A DNA stretch of 31,306 nt from Lachnospiraceae bacterium UBA3282 (GCA_002361735.1 DETS01000089.1:1-31306); one strand, 5' to 3'; shown: positions 23,858 to 31,125, numbered from the stretch's first letter. Program-made: numbers and translations. Notes: generated from the sequence alone by a model not told the origin.

Positions 23858-24361
23858 CTACCATAGATATTTTTCATACAAATAGAACCGACCTTTTCTC
23901 CAATGGGCATAACCGGCTCTGCTGTATCCCATGTGAGAATACAGTTTTAACGCGGAAGGGTTATTGCTGAAAGCATCAAGTCTGACAGCCATGATCCCTT
24001 CCGCTCTGCATTTTTCCTCAATAAACTGCATCGTCTGTTTTGCCACGCCCCGATGTTGAAATAAAGGATTCACGCACAACCGATGCACCACAAAAAATTC
24101 CCTGTCGGGATATTGCCAACTTCCATTTTGATAGGCTTCGTCATATTGATGATTCAAGGCAAAAACAACGGCAATTTTTCCCTCTGATACGCCGATATAG
24201 GAACAGCCCTGTCGGATGTCTTCAGCAAAATCTTCCGCCGTCGGATAAATTTCATCCCACTGGTGGATGTGGTTGTGTTCCATGGTAAGGATCGCGTTTT
24301 TGACTAGGCGCATGATTTCGTTAAGATGATTTGAGGTTGCTAATTGGTATTGTATTCTCAT
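23858..24361 (-). CDS. GNAT family N-acetyltransferase
   Basis: The product has 167 residues. Motif A of the GNAT fold is seen as LCVNPLFQHRGVAKQTMQFIE (about 103-123), with the acetyl-CoA pyrophosphate loop Q/R-x-x-G-x-A in QHRGVAK. Motif B follows as VRLDAFSNNPSALKLYSHMGY. The N-terminal LMRLVKNAI-like segment and the C-terminal FYLYEKYLW are usual for small-molecule GNATs. It transfers an acetyl group from acetyl-CoA to an unknown amine. ATG 24361 has AAAGGA at about 12 bases. A good promoter lies at 24400-24428, so it is probably transcribed alone. Confidence 0.85.
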   Translation of the reverse strand: MRIQYQLATSNHLNEIMRLVKNAILTMEHNHIHQWDEIYPTAEDFAEDIRQGCSYIGVSEGKIAVVFALNHQYDEAYQNGSWQYPDREFFVVHRLCVNPLFQHRGVAKQTMQFIEEKCRAEGIMAVRLDAFSNNPSALKLYSHMGYSRAGYAHWRKGRFYLYEKYLW

Positions 24362-24399
24362 GTTATAACGATATCCTTTTGTTGGCTTTCACACTACGC

Positions 24400-24428
24400 A
24401 TTTTATCGTTATGCAGTTTGAAAGTCAA
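24400..24428 (-). promoter_or_regulatory. Sigma-A promoter of the GNAT gene
   Basis: On the minus strand: -35 TTGACT (24423-24428), 17-base spacer, -10 TAAAAT (24400-24405), about 40 bases before ATG 24361. The rest of the 194-base gap to the M56 gene is AT-rich and without other signals that I can see. Confidence 0.7.
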
Positions 24429-24555
24429 TTCGATTTTTACCAAACAATCCTTTCAATTTAATATGCAAATATATTTTAATCTTTCGTAATAATATACGTA
24501 TTCCTGTAACACGGCATTTTCAGCATACTCGTATTCCAAAGCACCTGCTGCTCCT

Positions 24556-26556
24556 TTACGGCCTATACCATTCCGCAAAACGAACCACCTTTCCCTCTGA
24601 AACCTCTATCGCCCAAAACATCGGGAAATCCGTTTCCCGCAGATAGTCCGCAAACGCCGCCTCGTCTATCTCTATCCGCTCACCCTGATGATTTTCCAAA
24701 ACAAAGTAGCGGCAGTCGCCAGCAAGCGGATAGGTGACGTCTTCGCCTTCTATATCCACGATCTCAAAGCCTGCATCCGCATCATACTCCGGCTTCCAAT
24801 CAGAATCCTCTGGCGTCACCCAATTCTGTCTGTCGATCGTGACGACACCGTCGCCAAAGTGTGAAATATAACCTGACATCTGCACATTACCTGCGGCATC
24901 TTCTACCGAAGGCAGCTCCCCCGGCGCGACCACCGCAAACGTATCCGCAATCACAGGCAGTTCCCTTCCCCAACCTTCTTCCGCTTCCTCGGGATAACGA
25001 TAAAATACGCAAAACACTCTGCCTTCCGTCTCATACAGTCTGACCCGATAGGCCATCCCGTCTTCTTCCCTTTCCATACCGTCATCCGCCGGAAGATAAC
25101 CGTTATTCGTTAACAGCTGTTCCGCCTGCTGTCTGTCCGGGAAATCTGACACCCACAGTCTGACATCCTCATTTGCTGCAGCCTGCCACATATTCGTTTC
25201 GGTTTTTTGCCACTCTCCTACAGGCAGATACAGCATATATTCCGGTTCCGCCACAAGCTCTGCCTGCTTTTCCTCCGCCATCCCTTCTTTCATGAAAGTG
25301 AGGGTAATCGTGTCCGCCGTGTTGTTTTCTGCGCTGCTGTCTGCTCCCGCCACGGTGTTTTCTACATCATCGTCTGCTTTTGCCGTATTGCCCTCTGCTT
25401 CCGTCCCGGCATTTCCCGCGCTATCATTTGCTCCTGCTGCACCGCCCGTTCCATTGATATCGTTCCGCAAATCATCCGTCTTTTCTCCGATCACGGAGCA
25501 TCCAACCAACGTTCCCATGCCGAACGTCAAAATGGCGATACCTGCCAGCAGATAAAATCCGTTCTTTTTCCTGCGCTTACGCAGGATATTCTGAAACCGT
25601 TTCTTCATCACCTTTTTCCCTTCCAAAAATCCCGTCGATAACATCGCGCTGCGCACGCCGTTTTTGCGGAGCGTGGAGAGGAGCGTTTCTGTATACGCCT
25701 TTTTCTGCTCCGGCGGCATCCCTTTGATCACACGTTCATCGCAAGACAGTTCCATAACTACCGCCGCGCTCCTCTGCATCAGCCGGACAAGCGGATTAAA
25801 CCAATGTAACGCGCACACCGTCATAAAAAGGAATTTAGCATACAAATCGCCGCGCTTATAATGTACCAACTCGTGTTTGAGAATAAAATACAGCTCTCGT
25901 TCACTGAAAGATCCTGTTTTAAATAAATTGTCTGATACATCATGATTCACAATTAAAATGGGCCGTAAATACCCGATTAACATCGGACTGCCCGCCTCGG
26001 AAAACGACACCACCGTCACATTTCTCTGTATCTTCAATTCCCGTCTGATACGGATCAACTGCTCTAAAAGCGCCCTGTCTTTCAGTACCGTTCCATATTT
26101 CAGCACTTTTCTTTTATAAGTCAGATATCCTGCTATAGGAATCACAAGATAGATGCCGCAGCCGATTCCCCATATACAGGCAGCCACAGTAAGCAGCGTC
26201 ACTCTGCTCTTTTCTGCTGCAAGAGGCTTCGTTATCTGCGCCGGAATCTTCACGACGATTCGCGGCGTTCCCGGCTCAGGCGAAATTCCCTGATTGCCCT
26301 GACCTTCTTCTGTAATCAATTCCGATGCAGGCTGCATCTCCGCCTGCTGCCTCCACTTTGACAGCCTCTCCACCGCCGCCCGTCCGTCCTCAACATCAAA
26401 AGGGGTGAGCAGTCTGACAGCAATAAAAATCCAGATCAGATAGCTCCACTTTGCGGCATAGCGCCTGTCAAAAAGCGGTGAAAGAAACAGCATCAGCACA
26501 ATGATCGGACTGACGGATAATGAAGTTTCCAAAACGGAGAGAAATATTTCTGACAT
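24556..26556 (-). CDS. BlaR1/MecR1-like M56 peptidase with an unusual sensor tail
   Basis: The product has 666 residues. Membrane helices are at about 10-30, 36-53 and 120-146. The zinc peptidase domain holds HELVH (228-232) and the third-ligand region ELSCDERV (269-276). A helix near 335-352 leads outside. A low-complexity linker rich in Ala, Gly, Asn, Asp and Thr (about 365-420) joins an external domain of about 240 residues. This tail lacks the serine beta-lactamase/PBP motifs (SxxK, SDN, KTG) of true BlaR1, so it should sense something other than beta-lactams. By family logic a signal activates the protease, which leads to loss of the BlaI repressor. Its ATG overlaps the last base of the blaI-like stop codon, so the two are co-translated. 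Confidence 0.85.
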   Translation of the reverse strand: MSEIFLSVLETSLSVSPIIVLMLFLSPLFDRRYAAKWSYLIWIFIAVRLLTPFDVEDGRAAVERLSKWRQQAEMQPASELITEEGQGNQGISPEPGTPRIVVKIPAQITKPLAAEKSRVTLLTVAACIWGIGCGIYLVIPIAGYLTYKRKVLKYGTVLKDRALLEQLIRIRRELKIQRNVTVVSFSEAGSPMLIGYLRPILIVNHDVSDNLFKTGSFSERELYFILKHELVHYKRGDLYAKFLFMTVCALHWFNPLVRLMQRSAAVVMELSCDERVIKGMPPEQKKAYTETLLSTLRKNGVRSAMLSTGFLEGKKVMKKRFQNILRKRRKKNGFYLLAGIAILTFGMGTLVGCSVIGEKTDDLRNDINGTGGAAGANDSAGNAGTEAEGNTAKADDDVENTVAGADSSAENNTADTITLTFMKEGMAEEKQAELVAEPEYMLYLPVGEWQKTETNMWQAAANEDVRLWVSDFPDRQQAEQLLTNNGYLPADDGMEREEDGMAYRVRLYETEGRVFCVFYRYPEEAEEGWGRELPVIADTFAVVAPGELPSVEDAAGNVQMSGYISHFGDGVVTIDRQNWVTPEDSDWKPEYDADAGFEIVDIEGEDVTYPLAGDCRYFVLENHQGERIEIDEAAFADYLRETDFPMFWAIEVSEGKVVRFAEWYRP

Positions 26557-26978
26557 TATTCATTGCCCTCCCCAATCTGTTCATCTAAACTGTTCTGTTC
26601 CGCTTCCAGCCGATCCAGAAAATCCCGCAGTTCTGCCACATCGCTTTCCTTCAATGCCTTATCGTCATACAGTGCCGCCACCATATTTCGCAAAGAATTG
26701 CGATACAGCTTTTCCAGAAATTGCCTGCTCGCCCCGGTCTTATACCGATTCTCCGGAATCAACGCCGTATAGAGATTGCTTCCCGTGGAACGGTCGCACA
26801 CCACAAAACCTTTATCCGCAAGCCGTGACAAGGACGTCATCAGCGTGGAGAGCTGCCACTTTCGTGACTCCTGTAATTGTTTCAAAATAAAATTGGAAGT
26901 AACCGGGCTATCGCTGTCCCAAATCACCTGCATGATCTCCAGTTCCGCTTCGCCCAGCTTTTTTACCGCATCCGCCAT
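26556..26978 (-). CDS. BlaI/MecI family transcriptional repressor
   Basis: The product has 140 residues. The winged helix domain reads LGEAELEIMQVIWDSDSPVTS, then WQLSTLMTSLSRLADKGFV, the standard BlaI core, and a C-terminal helical dimerisation region follows from about residue 80. AGGAG lies 6 bases before the ATG. It is the first gene of a two-gene unit with the M56 peptidase, and its promoter carries two matching dyads that are its likely operators. Release by proteolysis is expected from the family. There is no resistance gene next to it, so its targets are the operon itself and unknown genes elsewhere. Confidence 0.92.
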   Translation of the reverse strand: MADAVKKLGEAELEIMQVIWDSDSPVTSNFILKQLQESRKWQLSTLMTSLSRLADKGFVVCDRSTGSNLYTALIPENRYKTGASRQFLEKLYRNSLRNMVAALYDDKALKESDVAELRDFLDRLEAEQNSLDEQIGEGNE

Positions 26979-27040
26979 TTTGTCTCCTCTTTTCTTCCCA
27001 TGTTATATGCTTTTCTGGTAGTCCAGCTTCTTAATCGCGT

Positions 27041-27079
27041 ATTATACTGCCGTATAATTTATTATACATTTGTATAATA
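27041..27079. promoter_or_regulatory. Paired BlaI-type operators
   Basis: Two dyads share identical half sites: ATTATAC-tgcc-GTATAAT (27041-27058) and ATTATAC-attt-GTATAAT (27061-27078). The second contains TACAttTGTA, the core of known BlaI/MecI operators. Their centres are 20 bases apart, about two helical turns, so two dimers could bind on one DNA face. They cover the -10 and start point of the blaI promoter. Confidence 0.7.
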
Positions 27080-27089
27080 TACTCGTCAA
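27061..27089 (-). promoter_or_regulatory. Promoter of the blaI-M56 unit
   Basis: On the minus strand: -35 TTGACG (27084-27089), 17-base spacer, perfect -10 TATAAT (27061-27066). The -10 is part of the second operator dyad. Confidence 0.85.
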
Positions 27090-27114
27090 GAAGAAATCCT
27101 TCCTCTATTTCATG

Positions 27115-27143
27115 TTGAAAGTCTGACAATTCCTTGTTACAAT
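27115..27143 (+). promoter_or_regulatory. Divergent plus-strand promoter with no intact gene behind it
   Basis: -35 TTGAAA (27115-27120), 17-base spacer, TGT-extended -10 TACAAT (27138-27143). It points away from the blaI promoter into a coding remnant and then antisense into the antitoxin gene. Confidence 0.5.
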
Positions 27144-27146
27144 TAA

Positions 27147-27336
27147 AATATATTTAACAACAAGCGTAAAGAGAAAAAAGCAGACAATTATGCTTATCTT
27201 TATGAGGGAATCAAAAATAAAGATTTTCAGAAAAAAGTCAAACACAGTTTTGAGTTTTACATCAAAAAGAGTATCTTAAAATCTCAGCAATCGAGAAAAG
27301 GAGTGAGGAAACAGAAGATTAAGGGGCTTTTCATGC
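27147..27336 (+). pseudogene. Unrecognised lysine-rich coding remnant
   Basis: One plus frame stays open from a TAA at 27144 to a TAG at 27381 without an ATG, GTG or TTG start in its first part. From about 27162 it reads KRKEKKADNYAYLYEGI, then KNKDFQKKVKHSFEFYIKKS and QQSRKGVRKQKIKG. The composition looks like a real basic protein end. It follows a promoter but has no start, so the 5' part of the gene was probably lost. After 27336 the frame runs over the opposite-strand antitoxin gene and is not meaningful. No family is recognised. This, with the promoters, accounts for the gap between blaI and the antitoxin. Confidence 0.35.
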
Positions 27337-27612
27337 TCACTGCTTTTTCCCAATTGGCACAATCTTCAATGTGTATCCCATAGGCGTTAAAATCTTCAAC
27401 AGACTATCAATCTGAGGGGAATGAACAGAAGATTCCATCCTTGCAATTACAGGCTGCTTGACATTGCACAGTTCTGCCAATTGAGACTGTGTGAGTCCCT
27501 TTTCCTCACGAATAGCTACCATTGTACGAATGAGGTCTTTTTCCAGTGCAATCGCATTTTGATCTTCTTGGCTCAAAGTCAGCTCATTTTTTAATTCTTT
27601 CCAGGTTGTCAT
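27337..27612 (-). CDS. higA: HigA-type antitoxin (XRE helix-turn-helix)
   Basis: The product has 91 residues. The Cro/C1-type helix-turn-helix is in the middle: TMVAIREEKGLTQSQLAELCNVKQPVIARMES (about 30-61), followed by PQIDSLLKILTPMGYTLKIVP, the usual HigA end. In an intact module it binds and neutralises the HigB RNase and represses the shared promoter. Here the toxin gene upstream is internally deleted, so the antitoxin is an orphan. Its ATG directly follows the toxin stop by one base, and AAGGA lies about 10 bases upstream inside the toxin remnant. It remains intact and may still repress its own promoter or guard against related toxins. Confidence 0.88.
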   Translation of the reverse strand: MTTWKELKNELTLSQEDQNAIALEKDLIRTMVAIREEKGLTQSQLAELCNVKQPVIARMESSVHSPQIDSLLKILTPMGYTLKIVPIGKKQ

Positions 27613-27613
27613 G

Positions 27614-27794
27614 TTACTCGTTCCTTTCCAAATAATCTTCCAGATTTCTTTTAGCCTGCTCTATTTCACGTTTAGGCGTTTTTTGAATTGATTCGACACT
27701 CTTTACTGGTAGAAGCTTTGGTGTTTAGTTCTTTAATATAATCAACTATTTTAGACTTTCCATTTTTATCTTCGTAAAATTCTATTTCGTACAT
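27614..27794 (-). pseudogene. higB: HigB/RelE-type toxin gene with internal deletion and frameshift
   Basis: The start is a typical HigB: MYEIEFYEDKNGKSKIVDYI, then KELNTKASTSKECRIN, and the frame stops at 27672-27674 after 40 residues. A second frame holds the typical end, QKTPKREIEQAKRNLEDYL, and stops at 27614-27616. The central part of about 50 residues, with the mRNA-interferase strands and catalytic residues, is missing, and the two parts are out of frame. The junction is near 27683-27690. The toxin cannot be active. The start has AGGGG upstream and the promoter is intact. Confidence 0.8.
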
Positions 27795-27815
27795 AGTATT
27801 TCCCCTTTTATAAAT

Positions 27816-27859
27816 ATAATAGCAAATTTGCTATCATGTTTCAACGACAAATTTGCTAT
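27816..27859 (-). promoter_or_regulatory. Promoter and operators of the toxin-antitoxin unit
   Basis: On the minus strand: -35 TTGAAA (27839-27844), 17-base spacer, -10 TATTAT (27816-27821). The perfect 16-base palindrome ATAGCAAATTTGCTAT (27819-27834) fills the spacer and -10. CAAATTTGCTAT recurs at 27848-27859, 25 bases away, as a second half-conserved site. This is a typical layout for binding by the XRE antitoxin. Confidence 0.7.
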
Positions 27860-28008
27860 AATACGCCCCGTCTCTCCGCCTCCTTCATCAACTTCGGCTG
27901 GATATCGGGATAGGTCCATCTGTCAGGCAGCCTGTCCGTTATGATGATTTTTTCGATCTCACTATGTATTTCCTTTTCAAATTGCTTCACATCAGCAAAA
28001 TACTTCTG
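27856..28008 (-). pseudogene. Unrecognised 50-codon coding remnant
   Basis: Directly after a TGA at 28009-28011 one minus frame reads QKYFADVKQFEKEIHSEIEK and goes on with TDRLPDRWTYPDIQPKLMKE to a TAG at 27856-27858. The composition is protein-like. The only possible start is a GTG six codons in, without a ribosome site. It is likely the 3' end of a gene whose 5' part was lost where the propeller gene now ends. I do not recognise the family. Confidence 0.35.
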
Positions 28009-28013
28009 TCACT

Positions 28014-28877
28014 TTAGGCCTCTTCCTTACACTGCCTTAACGCAATCCAATCGATCCCTAAAATATTTCGGGATGAAAGATACATAGAATCCTTTTCAAT
28101 ATGCGTGCGTCCCGACAGCTTCAACGGCGTATTGATTACTTTCACCTTTTCCAAAGTATCTTTATTCCAAAAAGCAATTTCTGAGCACGGATAGGAAATC
28201 GTTATCAAATTATTCTCATAGATTCCCGCACAATCAAACATCTTTTTATGTACATTCTTGATAAACATTTCCATCTCAAAACTTTTCAGATTGATCTTAA
28301 AAAGTTTCCCGTCGTGGCCAGCAGCATATAAGGTATCTCCATCAAGATACAAGCTGCCGATATTTTTCTTCCCTAACGCAAGCTCCTTTTCCACGGCAAG
28401 CGTAGATCGGTTTAATAGCAGTACTTTCCCGTCTACGGTTCCGCAGATTAAATATGTATCGTATGTTTTGACGCTCCACATACTGCTTTCGGAAACGGGA
28501 AACTCTTTGATCTGATACGACTGTCTGTCCACGGTAATGATCTTCCCGTTGCGGATGGAGCAATAAACAGTGTCCCGATCCGCCGCGATTCCACAGATAT
28601 CAGAACTTAAATCGTCACCCAATTGCCACTTCCCAACCAGCTCATAATCTTTTTGATTCAAGATATAAAGCGTGCAAAAATCATAAATAAAAATCTGCCC
28701 CTCATCTGCAATCAGTTTTCTGGATAAACCTTCTTTCTCAAAAACTTCCTTTTGAAAGATGATGTCCCCGGAAGATTTATCGACTTTTATTAAATTCTTT
28801 CCGCTCATGCAGTCAATACACTGCTCCGTAACATGGAATCCTGTTACGACTGCACCCAACTCAACTAAGTGTTCCAT
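28014..28877 (-). CDS. Beta-propeller (WD40/PQQ-like repeat) protein
   Basis: The product has 287 residues. It is built of repeats of about 40 residues with the pattern D-x-V/L-Y-x(n)-G-K-I/L: DRDTVYCSIRNGKIITVD, YDTYLICGTVDGKVLLLN, DGDTLYAAGHDGKLFKIN. This suggests about six blades of a beta-propeller. There is no signal peptide, so it is probably cytoplasmic and binds a partner rather than acting as an enzyme. ATG 28877 has AAGGAG 5 bases upstream; the frame upstream of it overlaps the cupin gene. It follows the cupin by 25 bases and is the last gene of a three-gene unit. Its job is unknown. Confidence 0.75.
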   Translation of the reverse strand: MEHLVELGAVVTGFHVTEQCIDCMSGKNLIKVDKSSGDIIFQKEVFEKEGLSRKLIADEGQIFIYDFCTLYILNQKDYELVGKWQLGDDLSSDICGIAADRDTVYCSIRNGKIITVDRQSYQIKEFPVSESSMWSVKTYDTYLICGTVDGKVLLLNRSTLAVEKELALGKKNIGSLYLDGDTLYAAGHDGKLFKINLKSFEMEMFIKNVHKKMFDCAGIYENNLITISYPCSEIAFWNKDTLEKVKVINTPLKLSGRTHIEKDSMYLSSRNILGIDWIALRQCKEEA

Positions 28878-28902
28878 ATTTGCTCCTTTAATCGTATTCA
28901 CC

Positions 28903-29232
28903 CTAAAACACCACCACCAGCAGCATCTTAAACTGCTCCTCTCCGAATACCGCATGGGGATGTCCCGCCGGCATCACAATCGACTGCCCCTCCTGCAAAA
29001 TGTACTCTTTCCCATCAATGGTGATTTTCCCTTTGCCGTCCAGACAGGTCACAAAGGCATCTCCCTTTGACTCATGGGTGCTGATTTCTTCTCCTTTATC
29101 AAAGGAAAAGAGCGTCACACTGACATGGTCATTTTGCGCCAGCGTCTTGCTGACGACCTGCCCCGCCTGATATGCCACCTGCTCCTTCAAAACCATGACT
29201 TCCGCTTTTTCAATGTTTTTCATACCGCTCAT
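28903..29232 (-). CDS. Small cupin-domain protein
   Basis: The product has 109 residues and a single cupin barrel. Metal-ligand motif 1 is degenerate around EEISTHESKGDAFVTCLDG; motif 2 is PAGHPHAVFGEE. Single-domain cupins like this bind a metal and a small ligand; many of them are sensors, isomerases or dioxygenases. The substrate is unknown. AAAGGAGG lies 8 bases before ATG 29232; a second ATG three codons later is possible. It lies between the DUF3237 and propeller genes with short gaps, so it is in their operon. Confidence 0.85.
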   Translation of the reverse strand: MSGMKNIEKAEVMVLKEQVAYQAGQVVSKTLAQNDHVSVTLFSFDKGEEISTHESKGDAFVTCLDGKGKITIDGKEYILQEGQSIVMPAGHPHAVFGEEQFKMLLVVVF

Positions 29233-29262
29233 TTGATTGTCCTCCTTTACTATTTACCCTAT

Positions 29263-29658
29263 TCAATCCTCAGGTGCATATATCCGCACCAAAACCCCTT
29301 TTTCCGTACCGTCCACCGCAGCGATCATGTTCATATGTTCCCATTCCCGCAAACACTTGCTGTCGGTAACGATCATCGGGTGCCAGCCTTCTTCATCGTG
29401 CTGGCTGTTCTCAATAAAAATCCTACAGGCATTGCCTTCCCAGTCCGTCCCTTGCAGCATATACCGCGCGGACAGTACGCCCTCACCGCTTTTTACGTCA
29501 AATTTCTGTGTATCAACGCCCGTTCCTATGATCTCGCCATTGAAGTATTCCCCAAAAGCATTGCCTGAAAACGGAATCATGACGACCTCCGTCTCCTGCC
29601 CTTTTACACTGACGCTTTCATGGCATTTCACATCGATTGACAACATTAACTTTTTCAT
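29263..29658 (-). CDS. DUF3237 family protein
   Basis: The product has 131 residues. MIPFSGNAFGEYFNGEIIGTG, VDTQKF, LSARYMLQGTDWEGNACRIFIEN and a late MIVTDSKCL are the usual elements of DUF3237 (UPF0311), a small beta-barrel family without a settled function that often lies near redox and lipid-modifying genes. ATG 29658 has GGGGA 4 bases upstream; the longer frame to 29694 is not supported. It is the first gene of the three-gene unit, with a promoter at 29750-29778 and a leader of about 85 bases that contains a strong dyad. Confidence 0.8.
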   Translation of the reverse strand: MKKLMLSIDVKCHESVSVKGQETEVVMIPFSGNAFGEYFNGEIIGTGVDTQKFDVKSGEGVLSARYMLQGTDWEGNACRIFIENSQHDEEGWHPMIVTDSKCLREWEHMNMIAAVDGTEKGVLVRIYAPED

Positions 29659-29700
29659 ATCTTCCCCATTTCTGCGCACGTCTTTTTCGCGCATTACGAG

Positions 29701-29727
29701 TTTGTGTCAAGTGCGCGCAGACACAAA
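29701..29727. promoter_or_regulatory. Dyad in the leader of the DUF3237 unit
   Basis: TTTGTGTC (29701-29708) is the exact inverse of GACACAAA (29720-29727), and the 11-base centre holds the palindrome TGCGCGCA. It lies after the predicted start point of the unit, so it could be a repressor operator or an RNA hairpin. Confidence 0.5.
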
Positions 29728-29749
29728 TCCCGCGAAACATGATACAAAC

Positions 29750-29778
29750 AGAATAACATAGTCATAATCTCTTTACAA
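29750..29778 (-). promoter_or_regulatory. Promoter of the DUF3237-cupin-propeller unit
   Basis: On the minus strand: -35 TTGTAA (29773-29778), 17-base spacer, TGT-extended -10 TATTCT (29750-29755). Confidence 0.55.
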
Positions 29779-29797
29779 ATTTTTCCCATCTTTCCTA

Positions 29798-29826
29798 GTG
29801 ACTCCCCCCATCTCTTATGCTATACT
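29798..29826 (+). promoter_or_regulatory. Probable promoter of the DUF3048 lipoprotein gene
   Basis: -10 TATACT (29821-29826) is preceded at 17 bases by GTGACT, a four-of-six match to the -35 consensus. The leader to ATG 29865 would be about 32 bases. Confidence 0.45.
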
Positions 29827-29864
29827 AGACAAGACTAATGACAGAAAGAAAAGAGGAGCTAACG

Positions 29865-31019
29865 ATGAAGAAATTACAGATTATCTTTTTTACTGCCCTG
29901 TCTTCCGCTCTCCTGCTTTCCGCCTGCGGCAAGGAAGAAGAAAAGCCCGTCACGGCTGAGGTGCCTGTCGCAGAACAGAGCATTGAAGACATTCCACAGG
30001 TCGAGGAGGAACCGGAAGAACCCGTTGAGGAACCCGACGAAGACCTTCCTCCCGAAGAAGGCATGGTCAGAAGCCGCATCACCAACGAGTGGGTGACCGA
30101 AGAAGTCAATGACACAAGACCTCTGGCGATCATGACCCCCAATACAAAAACGGCTTCCCAATACGGTATCTCCAATGCGGACGTCGTCTATGAATGTAAT
30201 GTGGAAGGAAGCATCACCCGCCTGATGTGGATCATTCAGGACTGGAAAAAAGCAGACAGGCTCGGCAACGTCAGAAGCTGCCGTGACTATTATGTCTATT
30301 GGGCATTTGAATGGGATGCCCTCTACGTTCACTTCGGCGGTCCCTTCTACATAGACGAAGTGATCAGCCGCACCGACGACATCGACGGCAAAACCAGCAG
30401 CAACTTCTGGCGCGCCAAAGATGCGAAAAACGCTACCGACAATGCCTACGTGGATGCTGCCGGCATCATGGCGGACATAGACACTCTCGGTTACGCTCTA
30501 AAGATGCGGGACGGCTATGCGGACGAACAGCACTATCTCTTCGCTTCTGAAAAGGAGCCAAACGATCTGTCCCAATACAGCGACGCGATTACGGCAAGCA
30601 AGATCGATATGTCTCCCACCTATCCCGTCACCAACTGCTACTTCGTCTATAACAGCGATACCGGGCTCTATGAGAGGTTCCAGCAGCTTGCAGGCGCCTC
30701 CGACGGTCCGCACACGGATCTGGCGACCGGAGAGCAACTCAAATTTAAGAATGTGCTGATTCAGAACACCTACCACGAGGTGCGCGACGACAAAGGCTAT
30801 CTCGCTTTCCAGTGCCACGACACCACGAGGGACGGTTGGTTCTTCACAAACGGCAAGGGCATTCATGTCAATTGGAAAAAGACTTCCGATTACGGCGCAA
30901 CAAGATATTATGACGACGCAGGAAATGAAATTGAACTAAATACAGGAAAAACAATGGTCTGCATCGTGGAAGACGGCGATTCCTTCCTGGTGGACGATCA
31001 GGAAATTTCTCCGAGATAA
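29865..31019 (+). CDS. DUF3048 (YerB-like) lipoprotein
   Basis: The product has 384 residues. A lipoprotein signal peptide ends in LLLSAC with the lipid-modified cysteine C21. An acidic, proline-rich linker (about 22-68) leads to two DUF3048 domains: RPLAIMTPNTKTASQYGISNADVVYE and RLMWIIQDWKKADRLGNVRSCRDYY in the first, and FKNVLIQNTYHEVRDDKGY and GIHVNWKKTSDYGATRYYDDAG in the second. It is anchored on the outer membrane face. The family is widespread in Firmicutes; its function is not settled. GAGGAG lies 6 bases before ATG 29865; an ATG at 29838 in the same frame has none. It is a single-gene unit with a terminator after it. Confidence 0.88.
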   Translation: MKKLQIIFFTALSSALLLSACGKEEEKPVTAEVPVAEQSIEDIPQVEEEPEEPVEEPDEDLPPEEGMVRSRITNEWVTEEVNDTRPLAIMTPNTKTASQYGISNADVVYECNVEGSITRLMWIIQDWKKADRLGNVRSCRDYYVYWAFEWDALYVHFGGPFYIDEVISRTDDIDGKTSSNFWRAKDAKNATDNAYVDAAGIMADIDTLGYALKMRDGYADEQHYLFASEKEPNDLSQYSDAITASKIDMSPTYPVTNCYFVYNSDTGLYERFQQLAGASDGPHTDLATGEQLKFKNVLIQNTYHEVRDDKGYLAFQCHDTTRDGWFFTNGKGIHVNWKKTSDYGATRYYDDAGNEIELNTGKTMVCIVEDGDSFLVDDQEISPR

Positions 31020-31077
31020 GAAACCACATCCAGAAGAGAAATCGTATCATTCAAACGAAACCAAAATGTTATATAAA

Positions 31078-31125
31078 AGGGGCCTCGCTCAAATAAACGG
31101 AGCGATGTCCCTTCGTTATTTCATA
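31078..31125 (+). terminator. Rho-independent terminator after the DUF3048 gene
   Basis: A long imperfect stem joins 31078-31091 (AAGGGGCCTCGCTC) to 31101-31114 (GAGCGATGTCCCTT), followed by a U-rich stretch. Confidence 0.7.

Noticed and set aside
27189..27278. 29-residue plus-strand frame starting at ATG in the blaI-antitoxin gap
   Set aside because: No ribosome site and a composition like an out-of-frame reading of the longer remnant.
7479..27698. Other TGTCGAA boxes (7479-7485, 23203-23209, 27692-27698)
   Set aside because: They lie inside coding or former coding DNA. About four chance copies are expected in a window of this size on both strands, so only the copy in a promoter is considered.
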